Below, piece after piece: positions 29,334 to 39,007 of a stretch of 64,000 nt of DNA (its first letter is position 1; each line of letters opens with the position of its first letter). A program made the translations under genes and the position numbers. Source of the DNA: Antrihabitans stalactiti (GTDB lineage: Bacteria; Actinomycetota; Actinomycetes; Mycobacteriales; Mycobacteriaceae); assembly GCF_012932915.1 (NCBI RefSeq), contig NZ_VCQU01000005.1:310001-374000 (forward strand). The letters run 5' to 3'. The notes under the pieces are model-generated. The model had not been told where the DNA came from. It searched no databases and saw nothing but the letters and a program-made list of their open reading frames with translations.

Positions 29334-30875
29334 TCACGAACGCGCGAGCTTGCGCCTGACCAGTCCGAACAACTCTGCAACGAGATCTCGGGACACCAGG
29401 CTCAGTCCGGCAAGGTAAATGACGCCGAACACTGCAACATCCACGAGCAGGAGCGCGATCGCCACCGGTATCGCCCGCTCGTCCGAATGGAAAACGAGGT
29501 GTTCCAAGGCCCAGCATGCCGCGGTTGCTGCCACCATGCCCGGCAACGGTGGAAAGGCTGCAGTGGCCACGTCTCGCAGCCGAACGCCGACCACCGGGCG
29601 TGCGAGCCACACCGAGACGACGGCAATGCAGGTCGCCGCCAACGAGATAGCCAAGCCTGCTCCGACCAAGCCGTAGGGCCCGATGAGTAGGAGCAGGAAG
29701 CCGACGCCGCTGACGACCTCGGTCAAGGTGATCCAGTTGAGCAGGCGAGTACGTCCCGATGCCTTGATCGCTTCTTCGCTGACGCAGATCAGCGCTTTGC
29801 CGACGCCGACGCCGGCCATCGCCATGACGGTGGACCCCGCCGCACGCCAAGGTTCGCCGAAAACCACGGTGACGCTTGGTTGTCCGAGCGCGAACATCAG
29901 ACCCGACATGGGGGCGGCACCAACGACCCCGAAACGGATTCCATTCAGGTACGCCGTCCGAAATCGGTCCGTGTTGTCGGCAATTCGCGAGAACACGGGA
30001 AACAGTGCTACTGCACCGATTTCGATGATTGCCATGACTGGAATCTGGGCAACACGCTGGCTGTATCGGTAGGTACCGAGCGCGGCCGAGCCGAGCCAAC
30101 GACCGATCGTGACCGATTCGAAGATGTCGTGAATACGGGTGCCGACGAAACCGAGAACCAGCGGGAATCCGTACCGTGCCATTTCGCGCCACAGCCGAAA
30201 CGAAGGCCGGCCCCGACCTGGCCGCCAGTCGCTGATCCACCACACGCCGATGACCCAGCTGACGAACGATGCGTACATGCCCGCGACGAGAGCCCAAACG
30301 CCCCAACCCAATGCGGCGCCGGTGACAGCGACGACGGCGTTGCTCAAGGCAATGAGCGGGCCGACGATTATGCGGCGCGCGATGCTGAATTCACGTTGCA
30401 GAAAAGCTTCGGGGACATTGACGAGGCTGTAGATGAGCAGGATGCCGGACGTAGCTGCAGCAACGAGCGCCGCAGTGTGGCTGTGGAACACGAGGCCGAT
30501 GATCGGAGCGGAAGCCAATGTGCCGAGACTGAGCAGGATTCCGGTCGCGAGGGTTGCGTAGAAGACCGTTTCGGCTGCGTCTTCGAGGTCGTGATCGCGC
30601 TGGATGAGTGCCGACCTGATGCCGCCCTCGACGAGATTCGCCAGAAACGACGTAATTACGGTGCCGGCGACGAAGACGCCGACCACGGAAGGGCTGAGCA
30701 GCCGGGCGACCGCAATTGTTTGGGCCAACGAGATGGCTTGTCCGAGAACGAGTGCGAACGCCGACGCGGCGGCCATCTTGCCGATGGTGCGTCGAAACGA
30801 TCCCGGCACGGCGTTTGGATCGGCATCGGCTACGTCGTCGTGTTGCCCCTGAGGGGTCCCGGATGTCGATTCCAC
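29334..30875 (-). CDS. Wzx-type flippase / lipopolysaccharide biosynthesis protein (MOP superfamily)
   Basis: A 513-residue integral membrane protein with about 12-14 helices after a 30-residue hydrophilic N-terminus. The N-terminal core (LARLLSPSVVG-like AVARLLSPSVVGVF, then GGIRSALIQRDHDLEDAAET) is the hallmark of polysaccharide transporters of the PST/MOP group. It would move undecaprenyl- or decaprenyl-linked repeat units across the membrane. GTG 30875 is used as the start but has no clear Shine-Dalgarno stretch, so the true start may be slightly internal. It diverges from the GT4 gene at 31134. Confidence 0.87.
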   Translation of the reverse strand: MESTSGTPQGQHDDVADADPNAVPGSFRRTIGKMAAASAFALVLGQAISLAQTIAVARLLSPSVVGVFVAGTVITSFLANLVEGGIRSALIQRDHDLEDAAETVFYATLATGILLSLGTLASAPIIGLVFHSHTAALVAAATSGILLIYSLVNVPEAFLQREFSIARRIIVGPLIALSNAVVAVTGAALGWGVWALVAGMYASFVSWVIGVWWISDWRPGRGRPSFRLWREMARYGFPLVLGFVGTRIHDIFESVTIGRWLGSAALGTYRYSQRVAQIPVMAIIEIGAVALFPVFSRIADNTDRFRTAYLNGIRFGVVGAAPMSGLMFALGQPSVTVVFGEPWRAAGSTVMAMAGVGVGKALICVSEEAIKASGRTRLLNWITLTEVVSGVGFLLLLIGPYGLVGAGLAISLAATCIAVVSVWLARPVVGVRLRDVATAAFPPLPGMVAATAACWALEHLVFHSDERAIPVAIALLLVDVAVFGVIYLAGLSLVSRDLVAELFGLVRRKLARS

Positions 30876-30977
30876 TTGGGGCTTAGGGCCGCTCGGAGAT
30901 TCGAATACCGCGCAAAAGGGACGCGCCGTCGATAGACAGCAATTCCGGCATCTGGCTTCTCCGTTGATTGTTGACTG

Positions 30978-31017
30978 TGATCATGGATACCGTAGCCCAG
31001 CGACTGATGATCATGGA
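30978..31017. promoter_or_regulatory. Pair of 10-bp direct repeats in the wzx/GT4 divergent region
   Basis: TGATCATGGA occurs at 30978-30987 and again at 31008-31017, exactly 30 bp apart, close to three helical turns. Each contains the palindrome TGATCA and follows a GACTG. The pair lies in the roughly 260-bp gap between divergent wzx and the GT4 gene, which otherwise holds no gene I can see. Such spacing would suit cooperative regulator binding. No matching regulator is known to me. Confidence 0.3.
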
Positions 31018-31133
31018 AAGCCGACTTCGGTCGTGGAATGTCGGTAACGCTCGCGATTGCTTGTCGATAGCTAGCATTGGGGCAGGATGACGACCGTGGC
31101 CCCATGAGGTCACGCCCGAATGACGGAGTGTTG

Positions 31134-32195
31134 GTGCAAAAGGCGCTTTGGGTATCGACCAGCATGGCCACCAGAGGCGGCGTCGCGACCTACGTTCGAA
31201 TGATGCGCGACACTGCCCTGTGGGAGGACTGGCACATCCAGCATGTTGCCACGCATCGCGATGGCTCGGCGTTCGCGAAGCTGGGGATTTTCGCGGTCGG
31301 GCTGGCGAAATACGTTGCCATTCTGATTGGCCGCCGACCGGACGTCGTTCATATCCATATGGGCTCGAACGGAAGTTTCGTCCGAAAAGCAATCGTGACG
31401 TGGTTGGCCAAGGCGTTTCGGGTGCCGGTCGTACTGCATATTCACGGTTCGGGTTTTCATACGTTCTTCGACGAATCGCCCCCGGTGCTCCAGCGGATCA
31501 TTCGAAAAACGTTGGAGGCTGCCTTTGTCGTCGTCGCACTCGGCGATGAATGGGCTGCGCGACTTGCCGAAATCGCGCCCGGCGCACGAGTGGTCGACAT
31601 ACCCAACGCGATTCCGCCGGGCGATGCGGTGGCGCAACCAGCGAGTGCCGAACCGGTGCACGTTCTGTTCCTCGGGCAAATTGGCGAACGCAAAGGGGCA
31701 TTCGTCCTCGTCGATGCGTGGGCAAAACTGGTCGCCGAGTATGGCCGCGCAATCCCTGCCAGGTTGACGATCGTCGGTGACGGTGAAGTCGAGCGCGCAA
31801 CCGATCAAGTGAGCACACTCGGATTGGGCGACTCCGTCGCAGTCTCCGGGTGGATAGCGCCCGAGGATGTTCCCGCCCTGATCCGCACCGCGCAGGTCCT
31901 GGTGTTGCCGTCGCGCGAAGAAGGCCAGCCGATGGCCATTCTGGAAGCAATGGCAAATGGCTTGTGTGTCGTCGCCGCGCCCGCAGGTGGCATACCGGAG
32001 ATGCTCGGCGACGCCGGCATTCTCGTTCCAGCAGACGATGTCGATGCGCTTGCGGCGGCTATTGCTCGGGTTGTTCTGGGCGACGACGAACGGGTTCGGT
32101 TGGGCAACGCCGCGTTGGCGCGGGTTTGTGAGCGCTTCGACGTCAACGTCGTCTCGCGTCGTTTCGACCGGTTGTACCGCGAGGCCACGCAGTGA
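31134..32195 (+). CDS. GT4 family glycosyltransferase
   Basis: A 353-residue GT-B enzyme. The N-terminal domain opens VQKALWVSTSMATRGGVATY; PDVVHIHMGSNGSF and VLHIHGSGFHTFFDE follow. The nucleotide-sugar domain has VLFLGQIGERKG, LTIVGDG and the EX7E stretch within LPSREEGQPMAILEAMANG. I chose GTG 31134 because ACGGAG lies 5 nt upstream; ATG 31104 is in frame but has no ribosome site nearby. The stop overlaps the next gene's GTG start by 4 bp, placing it first in a plus-strand run through 39567. Confidence 0.88.
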   Translation: MQKALWVSTSMATRGGVATYVRMMRDTALWEDWHIQHVATHRDGSAFAKLGIFAVGLAKYVAILIGRRPDVVHIHMGSNGSFVRKAIVTWLAKAFRVPVVLHIHGSGFHTFFDESPPVLQRIIRKTLEAAFVVVALGDEWAARLAEIAPGARVVDIPNAIPPGDAVAQPASAEPVHVLFLGQIGERKGAFVLVDAWAKLVAEYGRAIPARLTIVGDGEVERATDQVSTLGLGDSVAVSGWIAPEDVPALIRTAQVLVLPSREEGQPMAILEAMANGLCVVAAPAGGIPEMLGDAGILVPADDVDALAAAIARVVLGDDERVRLGNAALARVCERFDVNVVSRRFDRLYREATQ

Positions 32196-34486
32196 TCGCG
32201 GGTCGACGAATTCGGGTGATGTACGTCGTTCCTGATCTTGGTGTCGGTGGGGCCGAGCGCCACGTCACGACCTTGATGCCGAATCTTGACCGCGACAGAT
32301 TCGAGCCGGCTGTCGTCTGTATCGGCGCAGAAGGCGCGCTCTTCGCAGATCTCGCCGAAACGGACGTGCCGTCGGTTGCGTTCGGCAGGTCGAAGCGCCA
32401 GGCGCTGCCAGCGTTGACTGAATTGGTGCGTGAATTCCGCAGATTCGCTCCTGACGTCGTGATCACGCGCGGGTACAACGCGGAATTGCTCGGCAGGGTG
32501 GCTGCGATCATCACAGGGGTTCGACACAACGTGATGTGGGTGCACAACTGCGGAGACACCGAACCACGAACCAAGGCGCGCAGAATCGCCGACCGCATCC
32601 TCGATCGCTGGACCAGCGCGTACTTCGGCGTTGCGCGCACGCAGATTTCGTACATGGTGGACGATCTCCACTACCCCGAGCGCAAGATCGACATCATTTA
32701 CAACGGTGTCGACCCATCGCTGTTCGACACCGGACGAAATCGCTCGGCCGTCACGGAGTTCGGTATTGCCGAGTCGAGTCCGGTAGTCGGCATTCTGGCT
32801 GCGATGCGACCGGAAAAAGACCACGCCAATTTCTTGGCAGCCGCACGTCGTGTGCTGTCGACAATCCCGGACGCGAAGTTCCTGGTCGTCGGCGACGGTC
32901 CAGAACGTGCGCATATCGAAGCGACAGCGCGCGACCTCGGGGTCGACGACAGTGTGGTCTTCACCGGGTCACGATCCGATGTTGCGGCGCTGCTCGCGGC
33001 AATGGACGTTTTCGTCCTGAGTTCCTACAGCGTCGAGTGCTTTCCGATGGCGCTGCTCGAGGCGATGGCGTGCGGTCTGCCTGCTGTCTGCACGGCAGTC
33101 GGCGGTGTGCCGGAGATGATCGACGACGGAGTCACCGGGTTTCTCGTACGTGCCCGAGATGCCGATGCGCTCGGCGACAAACTGGTCGAAATCCTGTCGG
33201 ACCGATCGGTACTCGAAGCGATGGGCAAGGCTGCCCGATCACGAGTCGAGTCCGAATTCAGCCTTGCGACGAGCGTCGCCGCTGCCGAGTCGGCATTGGA
33301 ACGGCTGGTTGGGTCCGCGCCGAGCTCACCGAAGCGGCCTATTCGGCTGACAGTTGTGCTGGATCTGACGTTCGTCGGTGGGGCAGAGGTGCTGTTACTG
33401 AACCTCTTCAAGACCTTCGATCCAGCTGTTGTCACACCCCGGCTCGTGTGTATCCGCGAAGCCGGACCGCTGGCGGACGACTTCCGGGCGGCGGGCTTCG
33501 AAGTCACGGTCCTGCCGCGCCGCGGCAAGCTCGGATTGGGCCGGATTCCCCGTCTGGTCAAGGCTTTTCGCGAGGACGACACCGACGCGGTGATGGTCAT
33601 GCACCACCACCGCGCGGCGCTGGCATTGGGCCCGCTCGCGGCAAGGGCCGCCGGAGTTCCAGCCAGACTCGTCGCCGCGCACGACATGGACCTGACTTCG
33701 GTCGGCAAGCGAGTGCTTCCGAAATGGGCTGTGTCGGAACTTGCGGTGTCGAATTCGCTCGTTCTGCTGTCACCCGCTCAAGGCGAATATTTGCGTCGCG
33801 AGGAAGGCGTCGGTCGGCGACCGTGGCAGTCGATTCGTGAAACGGTAATTCCCAACGGAATATCGCTGCCACCGGTGCGGACCGAGGACGATCGCAGGGC
33901 GGCGCGGGCGTTGCTCCAGACTTCCGATAGCACTTTCGTCGTCGGAATTGTCGCCCGGCTCAGCGAGCAGAAGGCGCACCATGTGCTCTTCGAGGCTTTC
34001 GCCCGGGCAACCACCGCGCGCCCCGATTCTCTCCTCGTTGTCGTCGGCACAGGGGAGCGTGAAGCCGAATTACGTGCGCTGGCCAACACGTTGAATATCT
34101 CGGACCGGACCAGATTCCTTGGCGTCAGGCGCGACGTGAGCGAGTTGTTGCCCGGGCTCGACGTTTCGTGCCTTTCGTCTGTGCACGAGGGCGTACCGCT
34201 GATTCTCATCGAATCGATGGCTGCCGGAGTTCCGGTCGTAGCGACCGATTGCGGGTCGGTCGCCGATATCGTGACCGATGGTGAGCAAGGCTTCGTGGTG
34301 CCGGTTGGCGACGTCGCCGCGTTCAGCGACCGATTGACGTTGCTCGCGTCCGATCGCAGCCTGGCGCAACGGCTCGGATCCAGTGGACGGTCGCGGGCCG
34401 AAACCGAATTCTCGATCGCCGACACTGCCCGGAAATACGAGCGGCTGCTGACCGAGCTCGTCGCCAAGGGCCGCGCGCATGTCTAA
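32192..34486 (+). CDS. Fused pair of GT4 glycosyltransferases in one polypeptide
   Basis: A 764-residue protein holding two complete GT-B enzymes. The first (about 1-375) has VPDLGVGGAERHV, RPEKDHANFLAAA, FLVVGDGPER and PMALLEAMACGLPAV. The second (about 380-764) has DLTFVGGAEVLLL, ARLSEQKAHHVLFEA, VVVGTGEREAELRAL and PLILIESMAAGVPVV. Both keep the EX7E catalytic region, so both look active. The fusion could add two successive sugars to one growing lipid-linked unit. It starts at GTG 32192 overlapping the previous stop, and its TAA overlaps the heparinase ATG by 8 bp. No internal frameshift was seen. Confidence 0.86.
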   Translation: MIAGRRIRVMYVVPDLGVGGAERHVTTLMPNLDRDRFEPAVVCIGAEGALFADLAETDVPSVAFGRSKRQALPALTELVREFRRFAPDVVITRGYNAELLGRVAAIITGVRHNVMWVHNCGDTEPRTKARRIADRILDRWTSAYFGVARTQISYMVDDLHYPERKIDIIYNGVDPSLFDTGRNRSAVTEFGIAESSPVVGILAAMRPEKDHANFLAAARRVLSTIPDAKFLVVGDGPERAHIEATARDLGVDDSVVFTGSRSDVAALLAAMDVFVLSSYSVECFPMALLEAMACGLPAVCTAVGGVPEMIDDGVTGFLVRARDADALGDKLVEILSDRSVLEAMGKAARSRVESEFSLATSVAAAESALERLVGSAPSSPKRPIRLTVVLDLTFVGGAEVLLLNLFKTFDPAVVTPRLVCIREAGPLADDFRAAGFEVTVLPRRGKLGLGRIPRLVKAFREDDTDAVMVMHHHRAALALGPLAARAAGVPARLVAAHDMDLTSVGKRVLPKWAVSELAVSNSLVLLSPAQGEYLRREEGVGRRPWQSIRETVIPNGISLPPVRTEDDRRAARALLQTSDSTFVVGIVARLSEQKAHHVLFEAFARATTARPDSLLVVVGTGEREAELRALANTLNISDRTRFLGVRRDVSELLPGLDVSCLSSVHEGVPLILIESMAAGVPVVATDCGSVADIVTDGEQGFVVPVGDVAAFSDRLTLLASDRSLAQRLGSSGRSRAETEFSIADTARKYERLLTELVAKGRAHV

Positions 34487-36638
34487 ATTATCTTGGTACG
34501 CAAAGCGTTTGAAGGCGATGTCCGCACGCGAGATCGCGTGGCGCGCAAGCCGTGCGGGCGAGGAGTTGCTAGAGCGTGCCGATCCAACCGGGCGCCGTTC
34601 CCGGATAGGGCGGCGCGAACTCGACTGGGCGAGTATGCAGGAGCGGTTTCGGTCCGGGGCCGGTCGCCCGATCCTGCTCGATCGGGCCCGCGCTGGTGCC
34701 ATCGCGGCGGAGGCGCCGGAGGTTGTCGACGATCTGCTCGTCGCCGCTGACAACGCTGTCGACCTGCGAGTGCAGTACTTCGGGTATCCGGCGGTCCAAA
34801 TACGTCGGCCCGTGAACTGGATGCGCGACGAGGTAAGCGGGACGATCTGGCCCCCACTTCCGTCGGGCAAGATCGATCACCGGACCGCAGCGGGCGATGC
34901 GAAGTGGATCTGGGAGCTGAACCGGCTGCAGCATTTGCCTTCGCTCGCGGAGGCGTGGCTGTTCACCGGAGACGACAAATACAGCGAAGCCGTTGTCGCG
35001 CAGCTAGATTCGTGGATGGAACAGAACCCGCCTGGTGTCGGAATCGCGTGGCGCGGCGCATTCGAAGCGGGTCTGCGAGCGATTTCGATCGCGATCGCGC
35101 TACAGGGAATTCGAGATTCCGCGGCGCTTACCCAAGACCGGTTCCGCGCCATCGTGGGCCTGCTCGCCGAATGCGGTCGGCGTTGTTGGGCACAACGGTC
35201 GCTCTTCAGTTCGGCGAACAATCACCTCGTCGGGGAGATGGCCGGGCTTGCTGTCGTCGCGATTCTGTTCCCTGAGCTTCCTTCTGCGGCCCGCTGGGAA
35301 AAGCGTGCCGTTGCCGCATTGTGTCGCGAAGCCGGGCACCAGATCCTTCCCGACGGTGTAGGCGCCGAACAGTCGGTCCGCTACCAGATCTCGACGACCG
35401 AGCTGCTGGTTCTCGTCGCCGCGTTGCTGCGCGAGCGCGACGGTGTGGCCCCGGGTGAATTGACCGATGCCATCGAGCGAGGGTCGCGCTATCTCACCGC
35501 TCTGGTCGGTCGCAGCGATCCCGACCCAAACTACGGTGACGACGACGACGGTTTCTCGCTGAAGCTCGGCGCCACAGCCAAGCGGGGCATCCGTGAACAC
35601 CTCGCGATCACGGCCGCGTACTTGGGTGTCGACAACTGCGTCGCCGTGGTGAATCTGGACGCGCGTTGGTATGCAACGCTGCGCGAGCGCTCGGGTAGCA
35701 CCGCTACGGCTGAACCCGGTGGCAGTTTCTACGCAGCGGACGGCGGAGTCGTCGTCCTCAGATCGGGTTCACGACGGATCACGATGGACGTCGGCCCTCT
35801 CGGCTACCTGTCCATCGCCGCGCACGGGCACGCCGACGCGCTGTCGATCACTCTGTCTTCGCAGGGCCAACAGCTGATCGGGGATTCTGGCTCTGGCAGC
35901 TACTACGGTCACCCGGAATGGCGGGATCCGCACCGCAGCACGCGTGCGCACGGCACGGTGTGCATCGATCGAGTCGATCAGTCCGTGATCGGGGGCCCGT
36001 TTCTGTGGGTGACCCATGCGCGGACCTCGGTCGTCGCTGTCGACCTGGACGCAGGCGTCGTGGACGCCGAGCACGACGGATATACGCGTCTCGACGAACC
36101 GGTGACGCATCGCCGATGGTTGATCGCGCCGCCGGATCAGCAGGTGGTGCTGGTCGTGGACCTGGTTACCGGGTCCGGTTCGCACGAGATCACCACGTCG
36201 TGGCCGATCGATCCCGCACTGAATGTGACGCCGGACGGCGACGAGCACATCGTGGACCGTGACGGCATTCCCGTACTGCAGATTGCCCAGGCCGGCTTGT
36301 CGCCGCAGTTGCCCGAGCGGGATCGTGGCGACACCGAAACACAGCTTGGCTGGTCGTCGCGCACGTTAGAATCACGCGAACCCGCGTGGCTGGTTGGTGC
36401 GACGTTCGTCGGTGGGGTGCCGTACGTAATTGCAACGGTATTGAATTCGCTGGAGAACAACGCGAATCGGGTGACCGGGCTGGTTGTCACCCACGGCAAG
36501 GGTGGCGTCGATGTGACGTGGTCGATCGATGGGCAACATTGGCTGGCAACAATCGATCCGTCGGCCGCTGGGGCCGTAAATGTCGGGTCGATGAAGATGC
36601 CGGATAAAGAGTCGGCCGATGTCACAGTCGACGAATGA
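34479..36638 (+). CDS. Heparinase II/III family protein (polysaccharide lyase)
   Basis: A 719-residue protein with the two-part family layout: an N-terminal alpha/alpha-toroid and a C-terminal beta-sandwich. Likely catalytic residues are Asn248-His249 (SSANNHLVGE), Tyr302 (RYQIST) and His449/His451 in AHGHADALS, matching the Asn/His-Tyr-His set of this lyase family. No signal peptide is evident, so export is doubtful; many such genes sit in capsule clusters beside glycosyltransferases. It could cleave or edit the uronic-acid polymer or clear misassembled chains. It overlaps the GT fusion by 8 bp and precedes the AlgD-like gene by 24 bp. Confidence 0.86.
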   Translation: MSKLSWYAKRLKAMSAREIAWRASRAGEELLERADPTGRRSRIGRRELDWASMQERFRSGAGRPILLDRARAGAIAAEAPEVVDDLLVAADNAVDLRVQYFGYPAVQIRRPVNWMRDEVSGTIWPPLPSGKIDHRTAAGDAKWIWELNRLQHLPSLAEAWLFTGDDKYSEAVVAQLDSWMEQNPPGVGIAWRGAFEAGLRAISIAIALQGIRDSAALTQDRFRAIVGLLAECGRRCWAQRSLFSSANNHLVGEMAGLAVVAILFPELPSAARWEKRAVAALCREAGHQILPDGVGAEQSVRYQISTTELLVLVAALLRERDGVAPGELTDAIERGSRYLTALVGRSDPDPNYGDDDDGFSLKLGATAKRGIREHLAITAAYLGVDNCVAVVNLDARWYATLRERSGSTATAEPGGSFYAADGGVVVLRSGSRRITMDVGPLGYLSIAAHGHADALSITLSSQGQQLIGDSGSGSYYGHPEWRDPHRSTRAHGTVCIDRVDQSVIGGPFLWVTHARTSVVAVDLDAGVVDAEHDGYTRLDEPVTHRRWLIAPPDQQVVLVVDLVTGSGSHEITTSWPIDPALNVTPDGDEHIVDRDGIPVLQIAQAGLSPQLPERDRGDTETQLGWSSRTLESREPAWLVGATFVGGVPYVIATVLNSLENNANRVTGLVVTHGKGGVDVTWSIDGQHWLATIDPSAAGAVNVGSMKMPDKESADVTVDE

Positions 36639-36662
36639 TAACTAGAGGAGATTGAGCTACCG

Positions 36663-37994
36663 GTGAGTAATCAGTATTCCCTGAGCGTGTTTGGCCTCGG
36701 CTATGTCGGCTGCGTTTCCGCCGCGTGCTTCGCTTCTCGCGGGCATCAAGTCGTCGGCGTCGACGTCAATGCACAGAAGGTCGAGTTTCTTCGGCAGGGA
36801 AAGGCCCCCGTCGTCGAGGAGCGGATCGGTGAATTGACCGCTGAGGTCGTGGAGTCCGGCCAGCTCACCGTGAGCGACGATGCAGCGAGTGCGGTGCTGG
36901 CGACCGATATTTCGATCGTCTGTGTCGGTACTCCGTCTGCGCCAGGCGGCGGGTTGTCGACCGTTTACCTCGAGCGTGCAAGCGAGGAGATTGGCACGGC
37001 ACTGGCGAACAAGGACGGCTGGCACGTCGTCGTATATCGCAGCACGATGGTGCCCGGCACGTGTGAAAGCATCCTCATCCCGGCACTGGAGCGAACGTCC
37101 GGTAAACGAGCAGGAGCCGATTTCGGGGTCTGCGTGAACCCGGAATTTCTGCGTGAAGGAACCAGCGTCAAAGACTTCTGGGAACCGCCGAAAACAGTCG
37201 TCGGCGAGAGCGATGCGCGCAGCGGTGAAATGGTCATGAGCCTGTACGAAGGATTGAGCGGTCCCCGTTTTCAGGTGCCGATTTCGGTGGCCGAAATGAC
37301 GAAATACGTGGACAACAGCTATCACGCACTCAAAGTCACGTTCGGGAACGAGGTCGGCGCACTGTGCGCAAAACTCGGTCTGGATTCGCACGCGGTCATG
37401 GATATCTTTCTCGCAGACACGAAGCTGAATGTCAGCGCCGCCTACCTTCGCCCGGGCTTTGCATTCGGCGGATCGTGCTTGCCGAAAGACGTTCGTGCCC
37501 TCAACCACACCGCACGCCAGAACGACCTGGAGATTCCGGTGCTGGCAAACGTGCTGGCGTCGAACGAGGCACAGATCCGCCGCACGGTCGACATGATCAT
37601 CTCGCTCGGGCGTCGCAGAGTCGGTATGTTCGGTTTGTCCTTCAAGGCAGGAACCGACGATTTGCGGGAGAGTCCCATGGTCGAACTTGCCGAGCGACTC
37701 ATCGGTAAGGGATACGACGTACGAATCTACGACGCGAACGTTGCGCTGTCGCGGCTGATGGGGGCCAACCGCGCCTACATCGAAGAGCACCTACCGCACA
37801 TCGGTGAGCTCTTGTCCGGTGATATCGAGGACGTACTTGCGCACGGTGAGACCTTCGTCGTCGGCAGTAAGGACAAACTCGTCATCGAGGCTGTCGACCG
37901 TATCGGCGAGGATCGCCCGATTGTCGACCTCGTGCGTCTGCCCGGTGCGGAAGAGCGCCGGTTGCATGAGAACTATCAAGGCATCGGCTGGTAG
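36663..37994 (+). CDS. UDP-glucose/GDP-mannose dehydrogenase, most like GDP-mannose 6-dehydrogenase (AlgD)
   Basis: NAD-dependent four-electron oxidation of a nucleotide sugar to its uronic acid. The 443-residue protein has Rossmann motif FGLGYVGCVSAACFASRGHQ, NPEFLREGTSVKDFW, the catalytic Cys272 in FGGSCLPKDVRAL, and LSFKAGTDDLRESPMVELAE. The last two and the N-terminus read closer to AlgD than to UDP-glucose dehydrogenases, so GDP-mannuronic acid is the favoured product; UDP-sugar specificity cannot be excluded by eye. GTG 36663 is used, with GAGGAG 12 nt upstream. It supplies the acidic sugar that would explain the lyases and the amidotransferase in the locus. Confidence 0.85.
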   Translation: MSNQYSLSVFGLGYVGCVSAACFASRGHQVVGVDVNAQKVEFLRQGKAPVVEERIGELTAEVVESGQLTVSDDAASAVLATDISIVCVGTPSAPGGGLSTVYLERASEEIGTALANKDGWHVVVYRSTMVPGTCESILIPALERTSGKRAGADFGVCVNPEFLREGTSVKDFWEPPKTVVGESDARSGEMVMSLYEGLSGPRFQVPISVAEMTKYVDNSYHALKVTFGNEVGALCAKLGLDSHAVMDIFLADTKLNVSAAYLRPGFAFGGSCLPKDVRALNHTARQNDLEIPVLANVLASNEAQIRRTVDMIISLGRRRVGMFGLSFKAGTDDLRESPMVELAERLIGKGYDVRIYDANVALSRLMGANRAYIEEHLPHIGELLSGDIEDVLAHGETFVVGSKDKLVIEAVDRIGEDRPIVDLVRLPGAEERRLHENYQGIGW

Positions 37995-37999
37995 CCGAC

Positions 38000-39007
38000 A
38001 TGAGCGATCGTCGCCCGACCTTCAGCTTTCTCATGACCGCCTACCGAACTGAAGCGTACCTACCGGCGACGATCGAATCTGTACTCGCGCAAACCGATCC
38101 CGATTGGCAATTGGTCGTCGTCGACAACGGCAACTCGGACGACATTGCAGAGATTGTCACGTCGTATCGCGACGACCGGATAGTCCTGGTACGGCAGGAG
38201 AACAAGGGCTACGCGGGTGGTGTCCACGCTGCCTCGGAGAATGCGACCGGGCATTTCGTGTGTGTGCTCGACAGTGACGATCAACTGCTCCCGACCTTTT
38301 GTGAGCGGGTCGGAAGAGTTCTCCGCGAGGACAGCAAGGTCGACGTGGTCGGCATCGACGCGCATCGGTTCTACGACGACGGACCGAATTTGCCGATGGG
38401 CTATCTGCGATCGATCGGCGTCAGATCGCGCCCTGATCCGCGGCGTCGTCTGACGAAGATGGATGCACTCGCAGGTTTCATTCCGTACTACACGGCCGCG
38501 ATTCGACGCGAGGCTTGGGACGCGGTCGGTGGCTACGACCACCCGCCGGAGGTCGATGAATCGGTCGTTATCTGGCTTCGGCTTGTGCAGAAGTTCGATG
38601 TCCGAATACTTCCTGATCGGTTGGCCCGGTACCGATTGCGAATGGATTCGCTTTCCCGAGATGCGTCGAAGGTCGAGTCGTTCGACGATCGCGTCGAGTC
38701 CGCGTTCGAGTCCGAGCCGGTGGAAACGACGAAGGAGCGAGAGGCAGTCGAAGCGACGCTGCGGACTGCTCGCTACCTGCGGTCGATTCGTCAGGCACGG
38801 TCGGCACTATTGCTTGGCGAGACCGAGATGGCGCGTGAGGCCGCAACTCGGGCGTTCGCCTTGAAACGCACGGTCCGGGCTGCGTCGATTCTCGCGATGG
38901 TGCGGGTGAGCCCTGGTCTGCTGCGCCGCGTCCATCCCATCAAGCAACGGGTGACTGCAGCGTTTACGCATGTCGTTCAGCGGGTGATGCGGACGAAAGG
39001 CGAGTGA
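38000..39007 (+). CDS. GT2 family glycosyltransferase
   Basis: A 335-residue GT-A enzyme: FSFLMTAYRTEAYLPATIES, VVVDNGNSDDIAEIV, the DXD-type VLDSDDQ at about 91-97, and the acceptor-side GGYDHPPEVDESVVIWLRL. An additional C-terminal helical segment (about 240-335) is Arg-rich and amphipathic, which may attach the protein to the membrane. It starts at ATG 38000, 5 bp after the dehydrogenase stop, and its TGA overlaps the GTG of the next gene by 4 bp. Confidence 0.87.
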   Translation: MSDRRPTFSFLMTAYRTEAYLPATIESVLAQTDPDWQLVVVDNGNSDDIAEIVTSYRDDRIVLVRQENKGYAGGVHAASENATGHFVCVLDSDDQLLPTFCERVGRVLREDSKVDVVGIDAHRFYDDGPNLPMGYLRSIGVRSRPDPRRRLTKMDALAGFIPYYTAAIRREAWDAVGGYDHPPEVDESVVIWLRLVQKFDVRILPDRLARYRLRMDSLSRDASKVESFDDRVESAFESEPVETTKEREAVEATLRTARYLRSIRQARSALLLGETEMAREAATRAFALKRTVRAASILAMVRVSPGLLRRVHPIKQRVTAAFTHVVQRVMRTKGE

